Shown here: positions 43,801-53,696 of the stretch, piece after piece
Position numbering within the stretch: the first letter of the stretch is position 1
How the letters are laid out: every line of letters begins with the position of its first letter
Assembly: GCA_945862265.1 (NCBI GenBank)
Contig: CAMAXP010000001.1
Location: forward strand, 1 to 64,000
DNA from: Bordetella parapertussis
Lineage (GTDB): Bacteria > Pseudomonadota > Gammaproteobacteria > Burkholderiales > SG8-39
Length of the DNA: 64,000 nucleotides
Reading direction: 5' to 3'
Notes under the pieces: generated by a model
Databases searched by the model: none
Seen by the model: the letters and a program-made list of their open reading frames with translations, nothing else
Told to the model about the DNA's origin: nothing
Made by a program: the position numbers and the translations under genes

Positions 43801-44752
43801 CGCCGCCAAGGAGATGACCGGGGACATTGCGTACCGCATGGAAGGGCGTGGAAAGTTGACCGCGCGGCTGTCCCATTTCACCCCGCCGGGAGACACCCCT
43901 GGCGCGCGGCCGGCCGGATCGGGAGACCTGCCTGCGGTGGACCTGATTGCAGAGCGCTTCAACTTCCGGGGCAGGCAATTGGGGCGGGTCGAGATCGTCG
44001 CGCAGCCGGACGGGCCGAACTGGCGGATCGAGAAGATTGCGAACGTGAACCCTGAGGCTGCGCTTGCAGGCAAAGGCCTGTGGATCACTGGGGCCAACTC
44101 GCGGACGTCGATCGATTTCACCCTCAGCATCAACGATGCGGGAAAGTACCTGGACCGCGTCGGGACGCCCAACAGCGTGAAGGGCGGCACCGCCAAAATG
44201 GTCGGCGCCCTGACCTGGGCAGGTGACCCGCTGAACATCCATTACCCCAGCCTTGCCGGGCAGATGTCGCTCGAGGCCGAGAACGGGCAGTTCCTCGAGA
44301 TCGAGCCCGGCATCGGCAAGCTCGTATCGCTGATGAGCCTGCAGATGCTGCCGAGGCGGATCGCGCTTGATTTTCGCGACGTGTTCTCAAAAGGATTCGC
44401 GTTCGACCGCATCACGAGCGCGCTGCACATCGAGAAGGGCGTGATCAACACCAGGGACTTCAAGATGCGAGGGCCCGCGGCCGAGGTCGATATCGACGGT
44501 GATGCAGATATCGCGGCCGAAACGCAGGACCTTAAAGTCCGCGTCGTGCCGGCGCTGGGCGACAGCGCTTCGACGCTGCTGGGCCTGGTCAACCCGCTCT
44601 ATGGCGTGGCCACGTTCATTGCGCAGAAGCTGCTGAAGAACCCGATCGGGAACATCTTCGCGTTCGAGTATTCGGTCACCGGCAAGTGGGCCGACCCGAA
44701 GGTGGAAAAGCTTGCGGTGACCCCGGTCGACCCTGGGGAGCCGCTCCGGTGA
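40823..44752 (+). CDS. yhdP: YhdP family protein (AsmA-like, inter-membrane lipid transport)
   Basis: A 1309-aa protein. A cytoplasmic Gly-rich N-terminus is followed by one membrane helix (VFLWSLFFLAASLFLVLRYWVL, about residues 53-74), a DUF3971 region and a long repeating beta-groove domain ending in the AsmA-like C-terminus (LGLVNPLYGVATFIAQKLLK). In E. coli YhdP acts with TamB and YdbH to move phospholipids to the outer membrane; that role is inferred here by family. Its stop overlaps the GTG of the next gene, and the operon YhdP-nitrilase-TldD is conserved in Betaproteobacteria. Confidence 0.92.
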   Translation: MQTQSDTDANGSKAGSALGGGEPGGVPEGGKPSGWPPGIRRALRAGRILLRSAEVFLWSLFFLAASLFLVLRYWVLPDVEQYRPQIVAAVSKAIGLKVTVERVSADWRGLRPQLELVNVRLFDAEGREALALPSVVNVIAWRSLLFLDLRLHSFEVDDLKLVIRRDAQGRIAIAGMLIDPDKKSDGKLSDWVLGQREIVVRNAEVEWLDDLRGAAPLKLTRLNFRLENDGDEHAAGFSASPPRELGTSVEVRAELVGQTVGQPGAWNGRVFAEIGNTDLSAWRAWLDYPVDVRQGEGALRVWATLAAGKLRRVAADVALSNVVAQLGPDLPLLQLSSLQGRLSGRNTPDGFEIATRALQFREPQGAQMQPTSLRLSIERPAGKPAHGVFTANLLEFAPLARVAGALPLNEEVRHLLGELAPQGSLFDAHLDWTGDLPRPAAFTARTRIAGLGMKPWGRIPGFAGISGSLEASETRGVLQLAAKGAEVDLPRLFSDSHTSLDTLSGQVAWESAKPGDAASPLLRVSLANLAFSNRDLAGTAFGSYAWTGKGPGTIDLSALLSRADAKQVPRYMPLILSAGLRHWLDDAIVAGTLDDVRLRLRGDLREFPFLNPAKGQFQVTARVRNGTFNYEPGWPQIEGIDADLLFERGRAEFVGRKGTIFGAYLSGVRVAIPNLNAGQVSIAGQAEGPTADFLRYIQQTPVRRMISGATDAMQATGRGQLKLKLDLPLADPEKTKVAGQYQFTANNLTVDARLPQIERATGRVEFSDSGIAIRDVRGVLFGGPVAVSGATRTEGGVLVTARGDATVAGLRPVFDHPWRRFLSGGSPYTANVLVNNGSVRVSFETLLNGVASDLPPPLAKSAQESMPLRVDIAAVEGGDRISVSLAKILNAEFQRRKEGDAMVLQRTGVGLNQATRLPERNGLVLAGTLPGLNLDAWLPLLSAADGGAPAPANAPPSSSTVELKLDTLDAFGKRLNAVALRAGADAFGWQANVAAKEMTGDIAYRMEGRGKLTARLSHFTPPGDTPGARPAGSGDLPAVDLIAERFNFRGRQLGRVEIVAQPDGPNWRIEKIANVNPEAALAGKGLWITGANSRTSIDFTLSINDAGKYLDRVGTPNSVKGGTAKMVGALTWAGDPLNIHYPSLAGQMSLEAENGQFLEIEPGIGKLVSLMSLQMLPRRIALDFRDVFSKGFAFDRITSALHIEKGVINTRDFKMRGPAAEVDIDGDADIAAETQDLKVRVVPALGDSASTLLGLVNPLYGVATFIAQKLLKNPIGNIFAFEYSVTGKWADPKVEKLAVTPVDPGEPLR

Positions 44753-45567
44753 AGGTGAGGGTCGCTGCAATCCAGATGGTTTCCGCGCCGGAGGTGGAAA
44801 CCAACCTGGCGGCCGCAGGCCGGTTGATCGCGCAGGCGGCGTCCGAGGGCGCGCAGTTGGTCGCATTGCCGGAGTACTTCTGCATCCTGGGTCGCCATGA
44901 AACCGACAAGGTCAAGGTGCGCGAGAAGGATGCTTCGACGCCCGGTGGCGGAGGGCCGATCCAGTCGTTCCTGTCCGAGGCGGCTGCCCGGAACAAGGTC
45001 TGGCTTGTCGGCGGCACGATCCCGGTCGAGTGCGACGACCCGGCGCGCGTGCGCAGCGCCTGCCTGGTGTTCGATGCCGGAGGGCGGCGGGTGGCCCGCT
45101 ACGACAAGATCCACCTGTTCGCGTTCACGAAGGGCAGCGAAAGCTACGACGAAACCCGCACGATGCAGCCGGGCGATACCCCGGTTGTCGTCGAGAGTCC
45201 CTTTGGGAGGTTGGGTCTTTCGGTTTGCTATGATGTCCGCTTCCCGGAGTTGTATCGCACCAAAGAGCACATAGATATGTGGCTGGTTCCTTCGGCGTTT
45301 ACCGCGACCACAGGGGCGGCGCACTGGGAACTCCTGCTGCGCGCCAGGGCTGTAGAGAACCTTTGCTATGTGGTTGCGCCCGCGCAGGGCGGCACCCACC
45401 CGAACGGCCGGCGCACCCATGGGCATACGATGATCGTGGGCCCCTGGGGGGACGTGCTGGCGGAGCAGCCTGAAGGGGAGGCGGTGGTGATCGCCGACCT
45501 GGACCATGAACGCATCGCCGAGGTCCGCGGATCCCTCCCGGCCCTCGATAACCGCAGGATCCCATGA
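44749..45567 (+). CDS. Nit1/NIT2-type carbon-nitrogen hydrolase (272 aa)
   Basis: Nitrilase superfamily amidohydrolase with the Glu-Lys-Cys triad: Glu in [10 protein letters not shown], Lys in YDKIHLFAF and Cys in [14 protein letters not shown]. The pattern and size match Nit1-type deaminated-glutathione amidase or omega-amidase. It probably clears a deaminated glutathione side-product. Start is a GTG at 44749 overlapping the YhdP stop (GTGA); its own stop overlaps tldD (ATGA). Confidence 0.92.
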   Translation: MKVRVAAIQMVSAPEVETNLAAAGRLIAQAASEGAQLVALPEYFCILGRHETDKVKVREKDASTPGGGGPIQSFLSEAAARNKVWLVGGTIPVECDDPARVRSACLVFDAGGRRVARYDKIHLFAFTKGSESYDETRTMQPGDTPVVVESPFGRLGLSVCYDVRFPELYRTKEHIDMWLVPSAFTATTGAAHWELLLRARAVENLCYVVAPAQGGTHPNGRRTHGHTMIVGPWGDVLAEQPEGEAVVIADLDHERIAEVRGSLPALDNRRIP

Positions 45568-47033
45568 CCAAGACCATTGAAGCACCCATGATGCAGGATT
45601 CGCACCTCGCTACCGCGCAGGCGGCGCTGCTGGCCCCCTACGACCTAGACCTCGCCAAGCTCGGCCCGGTCTTCGGCACGCTGGCCGAGCATCGCATCGA
45701 CTACGCGGACCTTTACTTCCAGTACACGCGCTCCGAGGGTTGGAGCCTCGAGGAAGGGATCGTCAAGTCGGGCAGCTTCAATATCGAGCAGGGCGTGGGC
45801 GTGCGCGCCATCGCGGGCGAAAAGACCGCGTTCGCGTATTCCGACGACATCAGCTTCACCGCCTTGCAGGACGCTGCGCGCGCGACCCGCGCCATCGGCC
45901 GCTCGGGCAGTGCAAAGTCCGCGAAGGTCGCCAAGCGCAGCGCGGCGCCCCGGCTCTACCAGCCGGTCGACCCGATCGGGTCGCTGTCCTCGCAAGCCAA
46001 GGTCGGCCTGCTCGAAAAGCTCGAGCAGCTGTGCAGGAAGGTCGATCCGCGCGTGACCCAGGTGATGGCCAGCCTGGGCGGCGAATACGAGGTCGTGCTG
46101 GTCGTTCGCTCCGATGGCGTCGTGGCCGCTGACGTTCGCCCGCTCGTTCGACTCTCGGTGCAGGTGATTGTCGAGGAGAACGGCAAGCGCGAGTCCGGCT
46201 CGGCGGGCGGCGGCGGGCGCACGGGCTATGAATACTTCAGCGACGAGCTGTTGCGCGACTACGCCGCCAAGGCGGTGCATCAGGCGGTCACCAACCTTGC
46301 CGCGAAAGCTGCACCCGCAGGGACGATGACCGTCGTGCTCGGACCCGGCTGGCCAGGGATCCTGCTGCATGAGGCGATCGGCCACGGGCTGGAAGGCGAC
46401 TTCAACCGCAAGGGCAGCTCGGCGTTCTCGGGCCGCATCGGGGAGCGTGTCGCTGCGCCCGGCGTGACGGTCGTCGACGACGGCACTATCGCGGACCGGC
46501 GGGGTTCCTTGTCGGTGGACGACGAAGGCAACCCCACCCAGCGCACCGTGCTGATCGAGGACGGGGTGCTGCGCGGCTATATCCAGGACAGCCTCAATGC
46601 GCGGCTGATGAAAATGCCCGTCACCGGCAACGGCCGGCGCGAGTCCTTCGCGCACGTGACGATGCCGAGGATGACCAACACCTACATGCTCGGCGGTTCG
46701 CACGATCCCGCGGAGATCGTGCGTTCGGTGAAGAAGGGCCTCTACGCGGTGAATTTCGGCGGCGGGCAGGTCGACATCACCAACGGCAAGTTCGTGTTCT
46801 CCGCCTCCGAGGCCTACATGATCGAGAACGGCAAGGTCACCTACCCGGTCAAGGGCGCGACACTGATCGGCAACGGGCCCGATGCGCTGACGCGCGTGAA
46901 GATGATCGGCAACGACATGCAACTCGACTCGGGCGTGGGCACCTGCGGCAAGGACGGCCAGAGCGTGCCGGTGGGCGTGGGCCAGCCGACCCTGCGCATC
47001 GACGGGCTTACCGTCGGGGGAACGGCGGGATAG
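45564..47033 (+). CDS. tldD: Metalloprotease TldD
   Basis: Large subunit of the TldD/TldE heterodimeric protease, which unfolds and cleaves peptides such as modified microcins and the CcdA antitoxin in E. coli. 489 aa. The zinc motif [11 protein letters not shown] is intact, with a glycine-rich nearby [12 protein letters not shown] and the C-terminal [19 protein letters not shown] signature. The TldE partner is not in this window. Third gene of the YhdP operon. Convergent with bamD, 9 bases away. Confidence 0.95.
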   Translation: MTKTIEAPMMQDSHLATAQAALLAPYDLDLAKLGPVFGTLAEHRIDYADLYFQYTRSEGWSLEEGIVKSGSFNIEQGVGVRAIAGEKTAFAYSDDISFTALQDAARATRAIGRSGSAKSAKVAKRSAAPRLYQPVDPIGSLSSQAKVGLLEKLEQLCRKVDPRVTQVMASLGGEYEVVLVVRSDGVVAADVRPLVRLSVQVIVEENGKRESGSAGGGGRTGYEYFSDELLRDYAAKAVHQAVTNLAAKAAPAGTMTVVLGPGWPGILLHEAIGHGLEGDFNRKGSSAFSGRIGERVAAPGVTVVDDGTIADRRGSLSVDDEGNPTQRTVLIEDGVLRGYIQDSLNARLMKMPVTGNGRRESFAHVTMPRMTNTYMLGGSHDPAEIVRSVKKGLYAVNFGGGQVDITNGKFVFSASEAYMIENGKVTYPVKGATLIGNGPDALTRVKMIGNDMQLDSGVGTCGKDGQSVPVGVGQPTLRIDGLTVGGTAG

Positions 47034-47042
47034 GGCTGTTGC

Positions 47043-47870
47043 TTACCAGTCCGGGTCCCAGAGGCGCCACCAGGCCACGTCCTTGGTGAGGCCCTTGCCG
47101 GTCAGGTACTTGCTCTGCGGGAAGTTCGTGCGCATCACCTTGTCTGCGCCGTCGCGAAGTTCGGTCATGCCGAGTGCGTCGTAAGCCTTGACCATGATGA
47201 ACACCGCTTCCTCGACCGCGGGCGCCTGCGGGTAGTTCACCACTACGAATTGCGCGCGGTTCGCCGCTGCGACAAAGCCGCTTCTCTTCATGTAGTACCG
47301 GGCGACGTGGACCTCGTTTTGCGCCAGCGCGTTGACGAGGTACTTCATGCGCGCCGCGCTGTCCGGCGCGTATTTCGATTCCGGGAAGCGCGTCACCAGG
47401 TCCTTGAAGCTGACGAACGCCTCGCGGGCCCCCTTGGGGTCGCGCTCGGTCATGTCCTGGCTCGAAAACCGGGCGAACAGCCCGCTGTCTTCGTTGAAGT
47501 TCACCAGGCCCTTGAGGTAGTAGACGTAGTCGACGTTCGGGTGGTTGGGGTGGAGCTTGATGAAGCGATCCGCCGCCGCGATCGCCGAGGCCCGTTCGTT
47601 TTCCTTGTAGTAGCAGTACGCGATCTCAAGCTGCGCCTGCTGCGCAAAACGCCCGTAGGGGTAGCGGGACTCGAGTTTTTCAAGGTACTTGACCGCCTTG
47701 GACCAGTCCTTGCTGCCCATGGCGCCCTTGGCTTCGCTGTACAGCTTGTTCGCCGACCAGCCGACGGTTTCGTCTTTCTTGTCGTCGAGGCCGCTGCAGC
47801 CGGCCGTAATCAGCGCGGCGGCGAGAAGTGCAGCGACTGCGAGCAGGCGGGGAAGTAAACTAAGGCGCAT
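47043..47870 (-). CDS. bamD: Outer membrane protein assembly factor BamD
   Basis: Essential TPR lipoprotein of the BAM complex that inserts beta-barrel proteins. 275 aa. Signal with lipobox ITAGC (Cys25). TPR-like repeats include LYSEAKGAMGSKDWSKAVKYLEKL, YPYGRFAQQAQLEIAYCYYK and RFPESKYAPDSAARMKYL. Start is the ATG at 47870; a TTG two codons earlier is possible. Its ATG and that of rluD share the same CATG. Confidence 0.95.
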   Translation of the reverse strand: MRLSLLPRLLAVAALLAAALITAGCSGLDDKKDETVGWSANKLYSEAKGAMGSKDWSKAVKYLEKLESRYPYGRFAQQAQLEIAYCYYKENERASAIAAADRFIKLHPNHPNVDYVYYLKGLVNFNEDSGLFARFSSQDMTERDPKGAREAFVSFKDLVTRFPESKYAPDSAARMKYLVNALAQNEVHVARYYMKRSGFVAAANRAQFVVVNYPQAPAVEEAVFIMVKAYDALGMTELRDGADKVMRTNFPQSKYLTGKGLTKDVAWWRLWDPDW

Positions 47871-48879
47871 GGCCAAGACCTCAACAGGAAGCGCGCGTCA
47901 TTATAACGGTTCGACTTCGGGCCCGGCACGCACGGCGCCCGTCGCAGCGGCTGCCTCCGGGGCGGAACTGCGCGCCGCAATCCCGCCTGAAAGCGCTGGG
48001 CTCCGGTTGGACCAGGCCCTCGCGCGCCTGTTCCCGCAATATTCCCGCAGCCGCCTGCAGGCCTGGCTCAAGGACGGCGCGCTCAAGGTGGAGGGTGCGT
48101 CCCCGGAAGGCAAGCGTGCGGTGGAAGGGGGCGAGGAGGTGGTACTCGTGCTTCCGGACACGGGCGGGACGTCCCCGCTGGCTCAGAAGATGCCGCTGTC
48201 GATCGTGCACGAGGATGCCGACATCCTCGTCATCGACAAGCCCGCCGGGCTGGTCGTGCATCCGGGTGCGGGCAACCCCGACCTCACGCTGATGAACGCC
48301 CTGCTGGCCCACGCCACGGCGCTCTCCGGCGTGCCGCGTGCGGGGATCGTGCATCGCCTCGACAAGGACACCAGCGGCCTGCTGGTCGTCGCCAAGACCC
48401 TGCCGGCGCAGACCAGCCTCGTACGCCAGCTGCAGGACCGCAGCATGGGACGCACCTACACGGCGCTCGTCTGGGGCGTGGTGCGCGGATCGCAGGGGGT
48501 GGTCGATGCCCCGATCGGGCGCGATGCGCGCAGCCGCACGCGCATGGCCGTCACCGAACGCGGCAAGCCCGCCCGGACGGCCTACGAGGTGCTCGAGCGG
48601 TTCCCTGCGGCGACGCTGGTCGCCTGCAAGCTGGAGAGCGGGCGCACCCACCAGATCCGCGTGCACCTGCAGTCGATCGGCCACCCGCTGGTGGGCGACC
48701 CTGTGTACCGGCGTGGCGCGAAATCGCTGCCCTTGGGCGGCTTCACGCGGCAGGCGCTGCATGCCGCCCGCCTGGAACTCGTCCACCCGCGCACGGGGCG
48801 CGTACGACACTGGGAGTCCCCAATACCGGAAGACTTCCGCGACCTGCTCGAAAGGTTCCGCAATGCAAAGCCTGCCTGA
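47869..48879 (+). CDS. rluD: 23S rRNA pseudouridine synthase (RluD family)
   Basis: Makes pseudouridines in helix 69 of 23S rRNA. It has an S4-like N-terminal domain (RLDQALARLFPQYSRSRLQAWLKDG) followed by the RluA/RluD core: ILVIDKPAGLVVHPGAGN, the catalytic Asp in GIVHRLDKDTSGLLVVAKT, and ESGRTHQIRVHL. 336 aa with an extended low-complexity N-terminus of about 35 residues. No other in-frame start lies before residue 40. The start codon overlaps bamD's on the other strand. Confidence 0.94.
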   Translation: MAKTSTGSARHYNGSTSGPARTAPVAAAASGAELRAAIPPESAGLRLDQALARLFPQYSRSRLQAWLKDGALKVEGASPEGKRAVEGGEEVVLVLPDTGGTSPLAQKMPLSIVHEDADILVIDKPAGLVVHPGAGNPDLTLMNALLAHATALSGVPRAGIVHRLDKDTSGLLVVAKTLPAQTSLVRQLQDRSMGRTYTALVWGVVRGSQGVVDAPIGRDARSRTRMAVTERGKPARTAYEVLERFPAATLVACKLESGRTHQIRVHLQSIGHPLVGDPVYRRGAKSLPLGGFTRQALHAARLELVHPRTGRVRHWESPIPEDFRDLLERFRNAKPA

Positions 48880-49549
48880 CACGATCGTTCCTTCGTGGCC
48901 CGGCACGACCGGCGTGGGCAGCCTGGTCACCACGCGGGTCTTCGGCGACGTCAAGGCGGCTTCGGTGAGAGGGCGCTTCGGGGCGGTGCTGCCCTCCGGT
49001 CCTGTGTGGCTGAGGCAGGTCCACGGCACCTGCGTGGTCGACGCCGCAGCGGTGTCCCCAGGCGTGACACCGGAGGCCGACGCCTCCTTTTCACGCGAGC
49101 CGGGCGTCGTCTGCGCGGTGATGGCGGGCGATTGCATGCCTGTGCTCCTGGCTGCACGGGACGGCAGCGTGGTTGCGGCTGCACATGCGGGCTGGCGCGG
49201 GCTGTGTGCCGGCGTGATCGAACGGGCCATCGAAGCGATGGGTGTCCCCGGCCCTGAAGTGCTCGCCTACCTGGGGCCGGCAATCGGTCCCCAGGCCTAT
49301 GAAGTCGGTGACGAGGTGCGTGCCGCGTTCCTCGCCGCGGACGGGACCGCGGCGGGCGCGTTCGTGCCGACCCGCCCGGGGCACTGGCGCCTCGACATGT
49401 ACGCGGTCGCGCGGCAGCGGCTGGCCGCGATGGGGGTCGGTGCGGTGCAGGGCGGCACGCATTGCACGTACTCCGAATCCGCCCTTTTCTTCTCCTATCG
49501 GCGCGACAAGGCCGCCGAGCGCATGGCCGGCTGCATCTGGCGCGTATAA
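48863..49549 (+). CDS. pgeF: Purine nucleoside phosphorylase-like multicopper/Cu-Zn laccase domain protein
   Basis: YfiH/PgeF (DUF152) family, 228 aa. The metal and active-site motifs are VMAGDCMPVLL, AAAHAGWRGL and GGTHCTYSES. Members have been described as peptidoglycan-editing factors preventing Ser incorporation in the stem peptide, as purine nucleoside phosphorylases and as polyphenol oxidases. Starts 17 bases inside the rluD 3' end, a common rluD-pgeF arrangement. Confidence 0.93.
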   Translation: MQSLPDTIVPSWPGTTGVGSLVTTRVFGDVKAASVRGRFGAVLPSGPVWLRQVHGTCVVDAAAVSPGVTPEADASFSREPGVVCAVMAGDCMPVLLAARDGSVVAAAHAGWRGLCAGVIERAIEAMGVPGPEVLAYLGPAIGPQAYEVGDEVRAAFLAADGTAAGAFVPTRPGHWRLDMYAVARQRLAAMGVGAVQGGTHCTYSESALFFSYRRDKAAERMAGCIWRV

Positions 49550-49578
49550 TCGCCCCCCTTTCAGAAGAGCCCTAGAGC

Positions 49579-50349
49579 ATGACGCTCGCATGGATTGTTG
49601 CCGCCTGCTTTGCCGGCGGACTGCTCTCGGTCGGCCTGGCGGCAGCGTTCGCGCTGACCGTGCGCACATCGTGGGTGCCGATGCTCGTCTCGTACGCGAT
49701 CGGTGCGCTGCTTGGCGCGGCCTTCCTCGAGGTCATCCCGCACGCCTTCGAGCGGGTCGATGCGCACACGGCCGCGCTCACCATCCTCGCCGGCATCTTC
49801 GTGTTCTTCATCCTCGAGAAGCTGGTGCTGTGGCGCCACTGCCACACGGAGGACTGCGAGGCGCACGACCATCACGCCGAAGCGCACGACCACGGGCGCT
49901 CCGGCATGCTGATCCTGGTCGGCGACACCGTGCACAATTTCATCGACGGCGTGCTGATTGCGGCCGCGTTCCTCGAAAGCACGCAACTCGGCGTGATCAC
50001 CGCGATCGCCATCTTCGCGCATGAGATCCCGCAGGAAGTCGGCGACTTCCTGATCCTCTTGCACTCCGGGTATTCGAAGGCGCGCGCGCTGGTGATGAAC
50101 ATGGTGTCGTCGCTGGCCTCGCTCGTCGGCGGCGTGCTCGGGTACTTCGCCCTGCAGTCCTTCACCGGAGCGGTGCCGATCCTGCTCGGCATCGTTGCGG
50201 CCAGCATGATCTACGTCGCCGTCGCCGACCTGATCCCGGGCCTGCACAAGCGCACGGAGCTTCGCTCGACGCTTTCCCAGGCCGTGCTGATCGCCCTCGG
50301 CGTAGGGTCGATCGCCCTTGCCCGATGGGCCATCGGCGGGGTTGCCTGA
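49579..50349 (+). CDS. ZIP family divalent metal transporter
   Basis: Metal (Zn/Fe/Mn) uptake or export protein with about eight helices, 256 aa. The His-rich cytoplasmic loop (residues about 87-105, HCHTEDCEAHDHHAEAHDH) and the metal-site helices HNFIDGVLIAAAF and HEIPQEVGDFLILL define the family. Likely a zinc transporter of the GufA-like or ZupT-like branch. No metalloregulator gene is adjacent. Confidence 0.9.
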   Translation: MTLAWIVAACFAGGLLSVGLAAAFALTVRTSWVPMLVSYAIGALLGAAFLEVIPHAFERVDAHTAALTILAGIFVFFILEKLVLWRHCHTEDCEAHDHHAEAHDHGRSGMLILVGDTVHNFIDGVLIAAAFLESTQLGVITAIAIFAHEIPQEVGDFLILLHSGYSKARALVMNMVSSLASLVGGVLGYFALQSFTGAVPILLGIVAASMIYVAVADLIPGLHKRTELRSTLSQAVLIALGVGSIALARWAIGGVA

Positions 50350-50367
50350 GCCTTCCGGCCAGCGGGG

Positions 50368-50396
50368 TTGACCGCGCCTATGCTGCGGCGCAGAAT
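50368..50396 (+). promoter_or_regulatory. Putative sigma70 promoter of phaC
   Basis: TTGACC (50368-50373), 17-base spacer, CAGAAT (50391-50396). Predicted start near 50403, about 68 bases before the phaC GTG. Confidence 0.45.
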
Positions 50397-50470
50397 CCTC
50401 GCCTCGGAAGTGGCGCCTGTCATCGACGCGCCTGGTTCCAAGGCGCGCACATACAAACAAGAGTGGGGAC

Positions 50471-52234
50471 GTGGAGAACCAGTTTGAGTCGCCGGACGCG
50501 CTGATCGCGTCGATTCTGAAGGCGGGCAGCGCCATGGGCCAGGGATGGATGGGCCTTGTCGCGAACGCGGCAGGACCTGCGCCGCTGTCCGCAAGCCCGC
50601 CAGTCTGGGCCGCGTCCCTGCCGGTCGATCCGGCGCATCTTGCCAGGATGCAGGCCGAGTATGCCGAACGCCAATCGCGGCTTTGGATGGCGATGATGTC
50701 GCGGGATGCCGGTGCTGCGCCACTGCCTGCCGTCGCTGCGGCCGCCAGCGGCGACAAGCGCTTTGCCGCGGCGGAGTGGCGGGATGTTCCCTATTACGAC
50801 TACCTGAAGCAGTCCTACCTGCTCGCCTCGGGCTACCTGAACGAACTGGTGGAGTCTGCGCAGGTCGAGGCGCATGCCAAGGACAAGCTGCGGTTCGCCG
50901 TTCGCCAGTGGATCGATGCAAGCTGCCCGGCGAATTTCGCCGCCACCAATCCCGAGGCGGTCAGGCTCGCGCTCGAGACGAATGGGGAGAGCATTTCGAG
51001 GGGCATTGCCAACCTCATCGCCGATGCCGGCAAGGGCCACATCAGCCAGACGGACGAATCGGCCTTTGAGGTCGGCCGCAATCTCGCGACCACGCCGGGT
51101 GCAGTGGTGTTTGAAAACGAACTCTTCCAGTTGATCCAGTACTCGGCGACCACGCCGAGCGTCGCGAAGCGCCCGCTGGTGATGGTGCCGCCGTGCATCA
51201 ACAAGTTTTACATCCTCGACCTGCAGCCGGAAAACTCCTATGTCGCGTACGCGGTGGCCGAGGGGCATACGGTCTTCATGGTTTCGTGGCGCAACGTCAA
51301 GGCCGACCTCGGTCACCTGACCTGGGACGATTATGTGGAGGCCGGGGTGATCAAGGCTTTGGGCGTCGCGCAGGACATCGCGGGAAGCGACAAGGTCAAC
51401 GCGCTCGGGTTCTGCGTAGGCGGCACCCTGCTCGGCACGGCGCTGGCGGTACTGAAAGCCCGGGGCGAGACGCCGGTGGAAAGCGTCACGTTCCTGACCT
51501 CGTTCCTCGACTTCTCGGACGCCGGCCAGATCGGCGCCTTCGTCGACGAGCAGGGCACGCAGGCCAAGGAGCAGTCGATCGGCAAGGGCGGGCTGCTGGC
51601 GGGCTCCGAGCTTGCGCTGGTGTTTTCCGCACTGCGCGCAAACGACCTGATCTGGCCGTATGTGGTGAACAACTACCTCAAGGGCGAAACGCCGGTGGCG
51701 TTCGACCTGCTTTACTGGAATTCGGACGGGACGAACCTGCCGGGGCCGATGTATTGCTGGTACCTGCGCAATACCTACCTCGAGAACCGCCTCAGCCGGC
51801 CGGGGGCCGCGACAGTGTGCGGGATTCCCGTGGACCTGGGCACGATCTCGCTGCCGGCCTTTGTCTACGGCTCGCGGGAAGACCACATCGTCCCGTGGAA
51901 GACGTCCTATCGATCCGTCCACCTGCTGGGGGGCGAGGCGATGTTCGTGCTCGGCGCGAGCGGACACATCGCCGGGGTGATCAACCCGCCCGCAAAAAAG
52001 AAGCGGAGCTACTGGACGGCCGCGCCTGCAGCCGGCGGCGGGCTGCCCGTCGAGGCCGATGCGTGGTTCGGGGAGGCGGTCGAACACCCCGGAAGCTGGT
52101 GGCCGGTCTGGTCGGAATGGCTCGCGGCCCACAAGGGCGGCGAGAAGAAGGCCCCGAAGTCATTGGGAAACAGGCGGCACACGGCGATCGAGCCCGCGCC
52201 CGGCCGCTACGTCAAAGAGAAATTCAACGAATAG
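50471..52234 (+). CDS. phaC: Class I polyhydroxyalkanoate synthase
   Basis: Polymerises 3-hydroxyacyl-CoA (mainly 3-hydroxybutyryl-CoA) into PHA granules. 587 aa, class I size, single-subunit. Catalytic Cys315 in the lipase-like box GFCVGGT, Asp in [10 protein letters not shown] and His in [12 protein letters not shown]. PhaC N-terminal domain includes RVP-like [19 protein letters not shown] start at 50471. First gene of the phaC-phaA-phaB-phaR locus. Confidence 0.96.
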   Translation: MENQFESPDALIASILKAGSAMGQGWMGLVANAAGPAPLSASPPVWAASLPVDPAHLARMQAEYAERQSRLWMAMMSRDAGAAPLPAVAAAASGDKRFAAAEWRDVPYYDYLKQSYLLASGYLNELVESAQVEAHAKDKLRFAVRQWIDASCPANFAATNPEAVRLALETNGESISRGIANLIADAGKGHISQTDESAFEVGRNLATTPGAVVFENELFQLIQYSATTPSVAKRPLVMVPPCINKFYILDLQPENSYVAYAVAEGHTVFMVSWRNVKADLGHLTWDDYVEAGVIKALGVAQDIAGSDKVNALGFCVGGTLLGTALAVLKARGETPVESVTFLTSFLDFSDAGQIGAFVDEQGTQAKEQSIGKGGLLAGSELALVFSALRANDLIWPYVVNNYLKGETPVAFDLLYWNSDGTNLPGPMYCWYLRNTYLENRLSRPGAATVCGIPVDLGTISLPAFVYGSREDHIVPWKTSYRSVHLLGGEAMFVLGASGHIAGVINPPAKKKRSYWTAAPAAGGGLPVEADAWFGEAVEHPGSWWPVWSEWLAAHKGGEKKAPKSLGNRRHTAIEPAPGRYVKEKFNE

Positions 52235-52266
52235 CAGTTCAACTTGTGGCTCGCAGGAGGATCACC

Positions 52267-53445
52267 ATGGAAGAAGTCGTCATCGTCGGTGCGGCGCGCA
52301 CCGCCATCGGAAAGTTCAGCGGGGCGCTGGCCAGGGTCCCGGCCTCGGACCTGGGTGCGATCGTCATCCGCCAGCTGCTCGAGCGCAGCGGCGTCAAGGC
52401 CGACCTGATCTCGGAGGTCATCCTGGGCCAGGTGCTCACCGCCGGCGTGGGGCAGAACGCGGCGCGCCAGGCGGCCATCAAGGCGGGTCTGCCGCACATG
52501 GTCCCGGCGATGACCATCAACAAGGTGTGCGGCTCGGGCCTCAAGGCCGCGATGCTGGGCGCGCAGGCGATCCTGAACGGCGACTCTGACTTCGTGATCG
52601 CCGGCGGGCAGGAGTCGATGAGCATGTCGAACCACGTGCTGCCCGGCTCGCGCGACGGCTTGCGCATGGGCGACGCCAAGATGATCGACACCATGGTTGT
52701 CGACGGCCTGTGGGACGTCTACAACCAGTACCACATGGGGATCACCGCGGAGAACGTAGCCGAGGAGTACGCCGTGACGCGTGCCGAGCAGGACGAGTTT
52801 GCCGCGGCGAGCCAGCAGAAGGCTGAGGCGGCAATTAAAGCCGGCCGGTTCGCGGACGAGATTGTCACGGTCGAAGTCCCGGGACGCAAAGGGCCGACCC
52901 TGTTCAACGTCGACGAGTACCCGCGTGCCGGCACCACGGCCGAGTCGCTCGGCGGCCTGAAGCCGGCGTTCAAGAAAGACGGCACGGTCACCGCCGGCAA
53001 TGCGTCCGGCATCAATGACGGCGCGGCTGCGGTGCTGCTCACCTCGGCCCGCAAGGCAAAGGAACTGGGCCTGACGCCGCTGGCGAAGATCAAGGCGTTT
53101 TCTTCCGCTGGCGTGGATCCGAAGTACATGGGCATGGGGCCCGTCCCCGCGTCGAAGCGCTGCCTCGCGCGCGCGGGCTGGGAGCCGAAGGACCTGGACC
53201 TGATGGAGATCAACGAGGCCTTCGCCGCCCAGGCCATCGCCGTGAACCGGCAGATGGGCTGGGACACTTCCAAGGTCAACGTCAACGGCGGCGCCATCGC
53301 TCTGGGTCACCCGATCGGCGCCTCCGGCTGCCGCATCCTTGTCACGCTCCTGCACGAGATGCAGAAGCGCGACGCGAAGAAAGGGCTGGCATCGTTGTGC
53401 ATTGGCGGCGGCATGGGCGTCGCGCTGGCCGTGGAGAGGGCATGA
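52267..53445 (+). CDS. phaA: Acetyl-CoA acetyltransferase (beta-ketothiolase)
   Basis: Condenses two acetyl-CoA to acetoacetyl-CoA for PHB synthesis. Thiolase II, 392 aa. Nucleophilic Cys88 in [10 protein letters not shown], His in [11 protein letters not shown] and Cys in [17 protein letters not shown] lies just before the ATG. Its stop overlaps the start of a broken phaB copy (ATGA at 53442). Sits between phaC and the phaB genes as in Cupriavidus. Confidence 0.95.
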   Translation: MEEVVIVGAARTAIGKFSGALARVPASDLGAIVIRQLLERSGVKADLISEVILGQVLTAGVGQNAARQAAIKAGLPHMVPAMTINKVCGSGLKAAMLGAQAILNGDSDFVIAGGQESMSMSNHVLPGSRDGLRMGDAKMIDTMVVDGLWDVYNQYHMGITAENVAEEYAVTRAEQDEFAAASQQKAEAAIKAGRFADEIVTVEVPGRKGPTLFNVDEYPRAGTTAESLGGLKPAFKKDGTVTAGNASGINDGAAAVLLTSARKAKELGLTPLAKIKAFSSAGVDPKYMGMGPVPASKRCLARAGWEPKDLDLMEINEAFAAQAIAVNRQMGWDTSKVNVNGGAIALGHPIGASGCRILVTLLHEMQKRDAKKGLASLCIGGGMGVALAVERA

Positions 53446-53666
53446 CCCGTCGAGTGGCGCTTGTCACTGGCGGAATGGGTGGGATCGAGACTGCAGTCTG
53501 CACGATCCAGAAGGATCTGCTGGACAAGCTGGTGGCCGGCATCCCGATCGGACGCCTGGCACAACCCGCGGAAATCGCAGCGCTGGTGGCCTTTCTGGCC
53601 TCCGAGGAAGCCGGGTATATTACGGGCGCGAACATCGCCATCAATGGCGGGATGTACATGACCTGA
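53442..53666 (+). pseudogene. Internally deleted acetoacetyl-CoA reductase (PhaB) remnant
   Basis: A 74-aa in-frame remnant. The N-terminal 15 residues ([15 protein letters not shown]) match the start of PhaB with the Rossmann glycine motif. They are joined directly to ETAVCTIQKDLLDKLVAGIP and the complete PhaB C-terminus through GANIAINGGMYMT. Compared with the intact phaB that follows, about 170 codons are missing, including the N-N-A-G motif and the Ser/Tyr/Lys catalytic residues. The joint lies where short GG-ATC sequences occur in both parts, consistent with deletion by microhomology. It cannot be an active reductase. Confidence 0.8.
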
Positions 53667-53696
53667 CCGGTCGGGCAAACACTTAGGAGACAAGAG

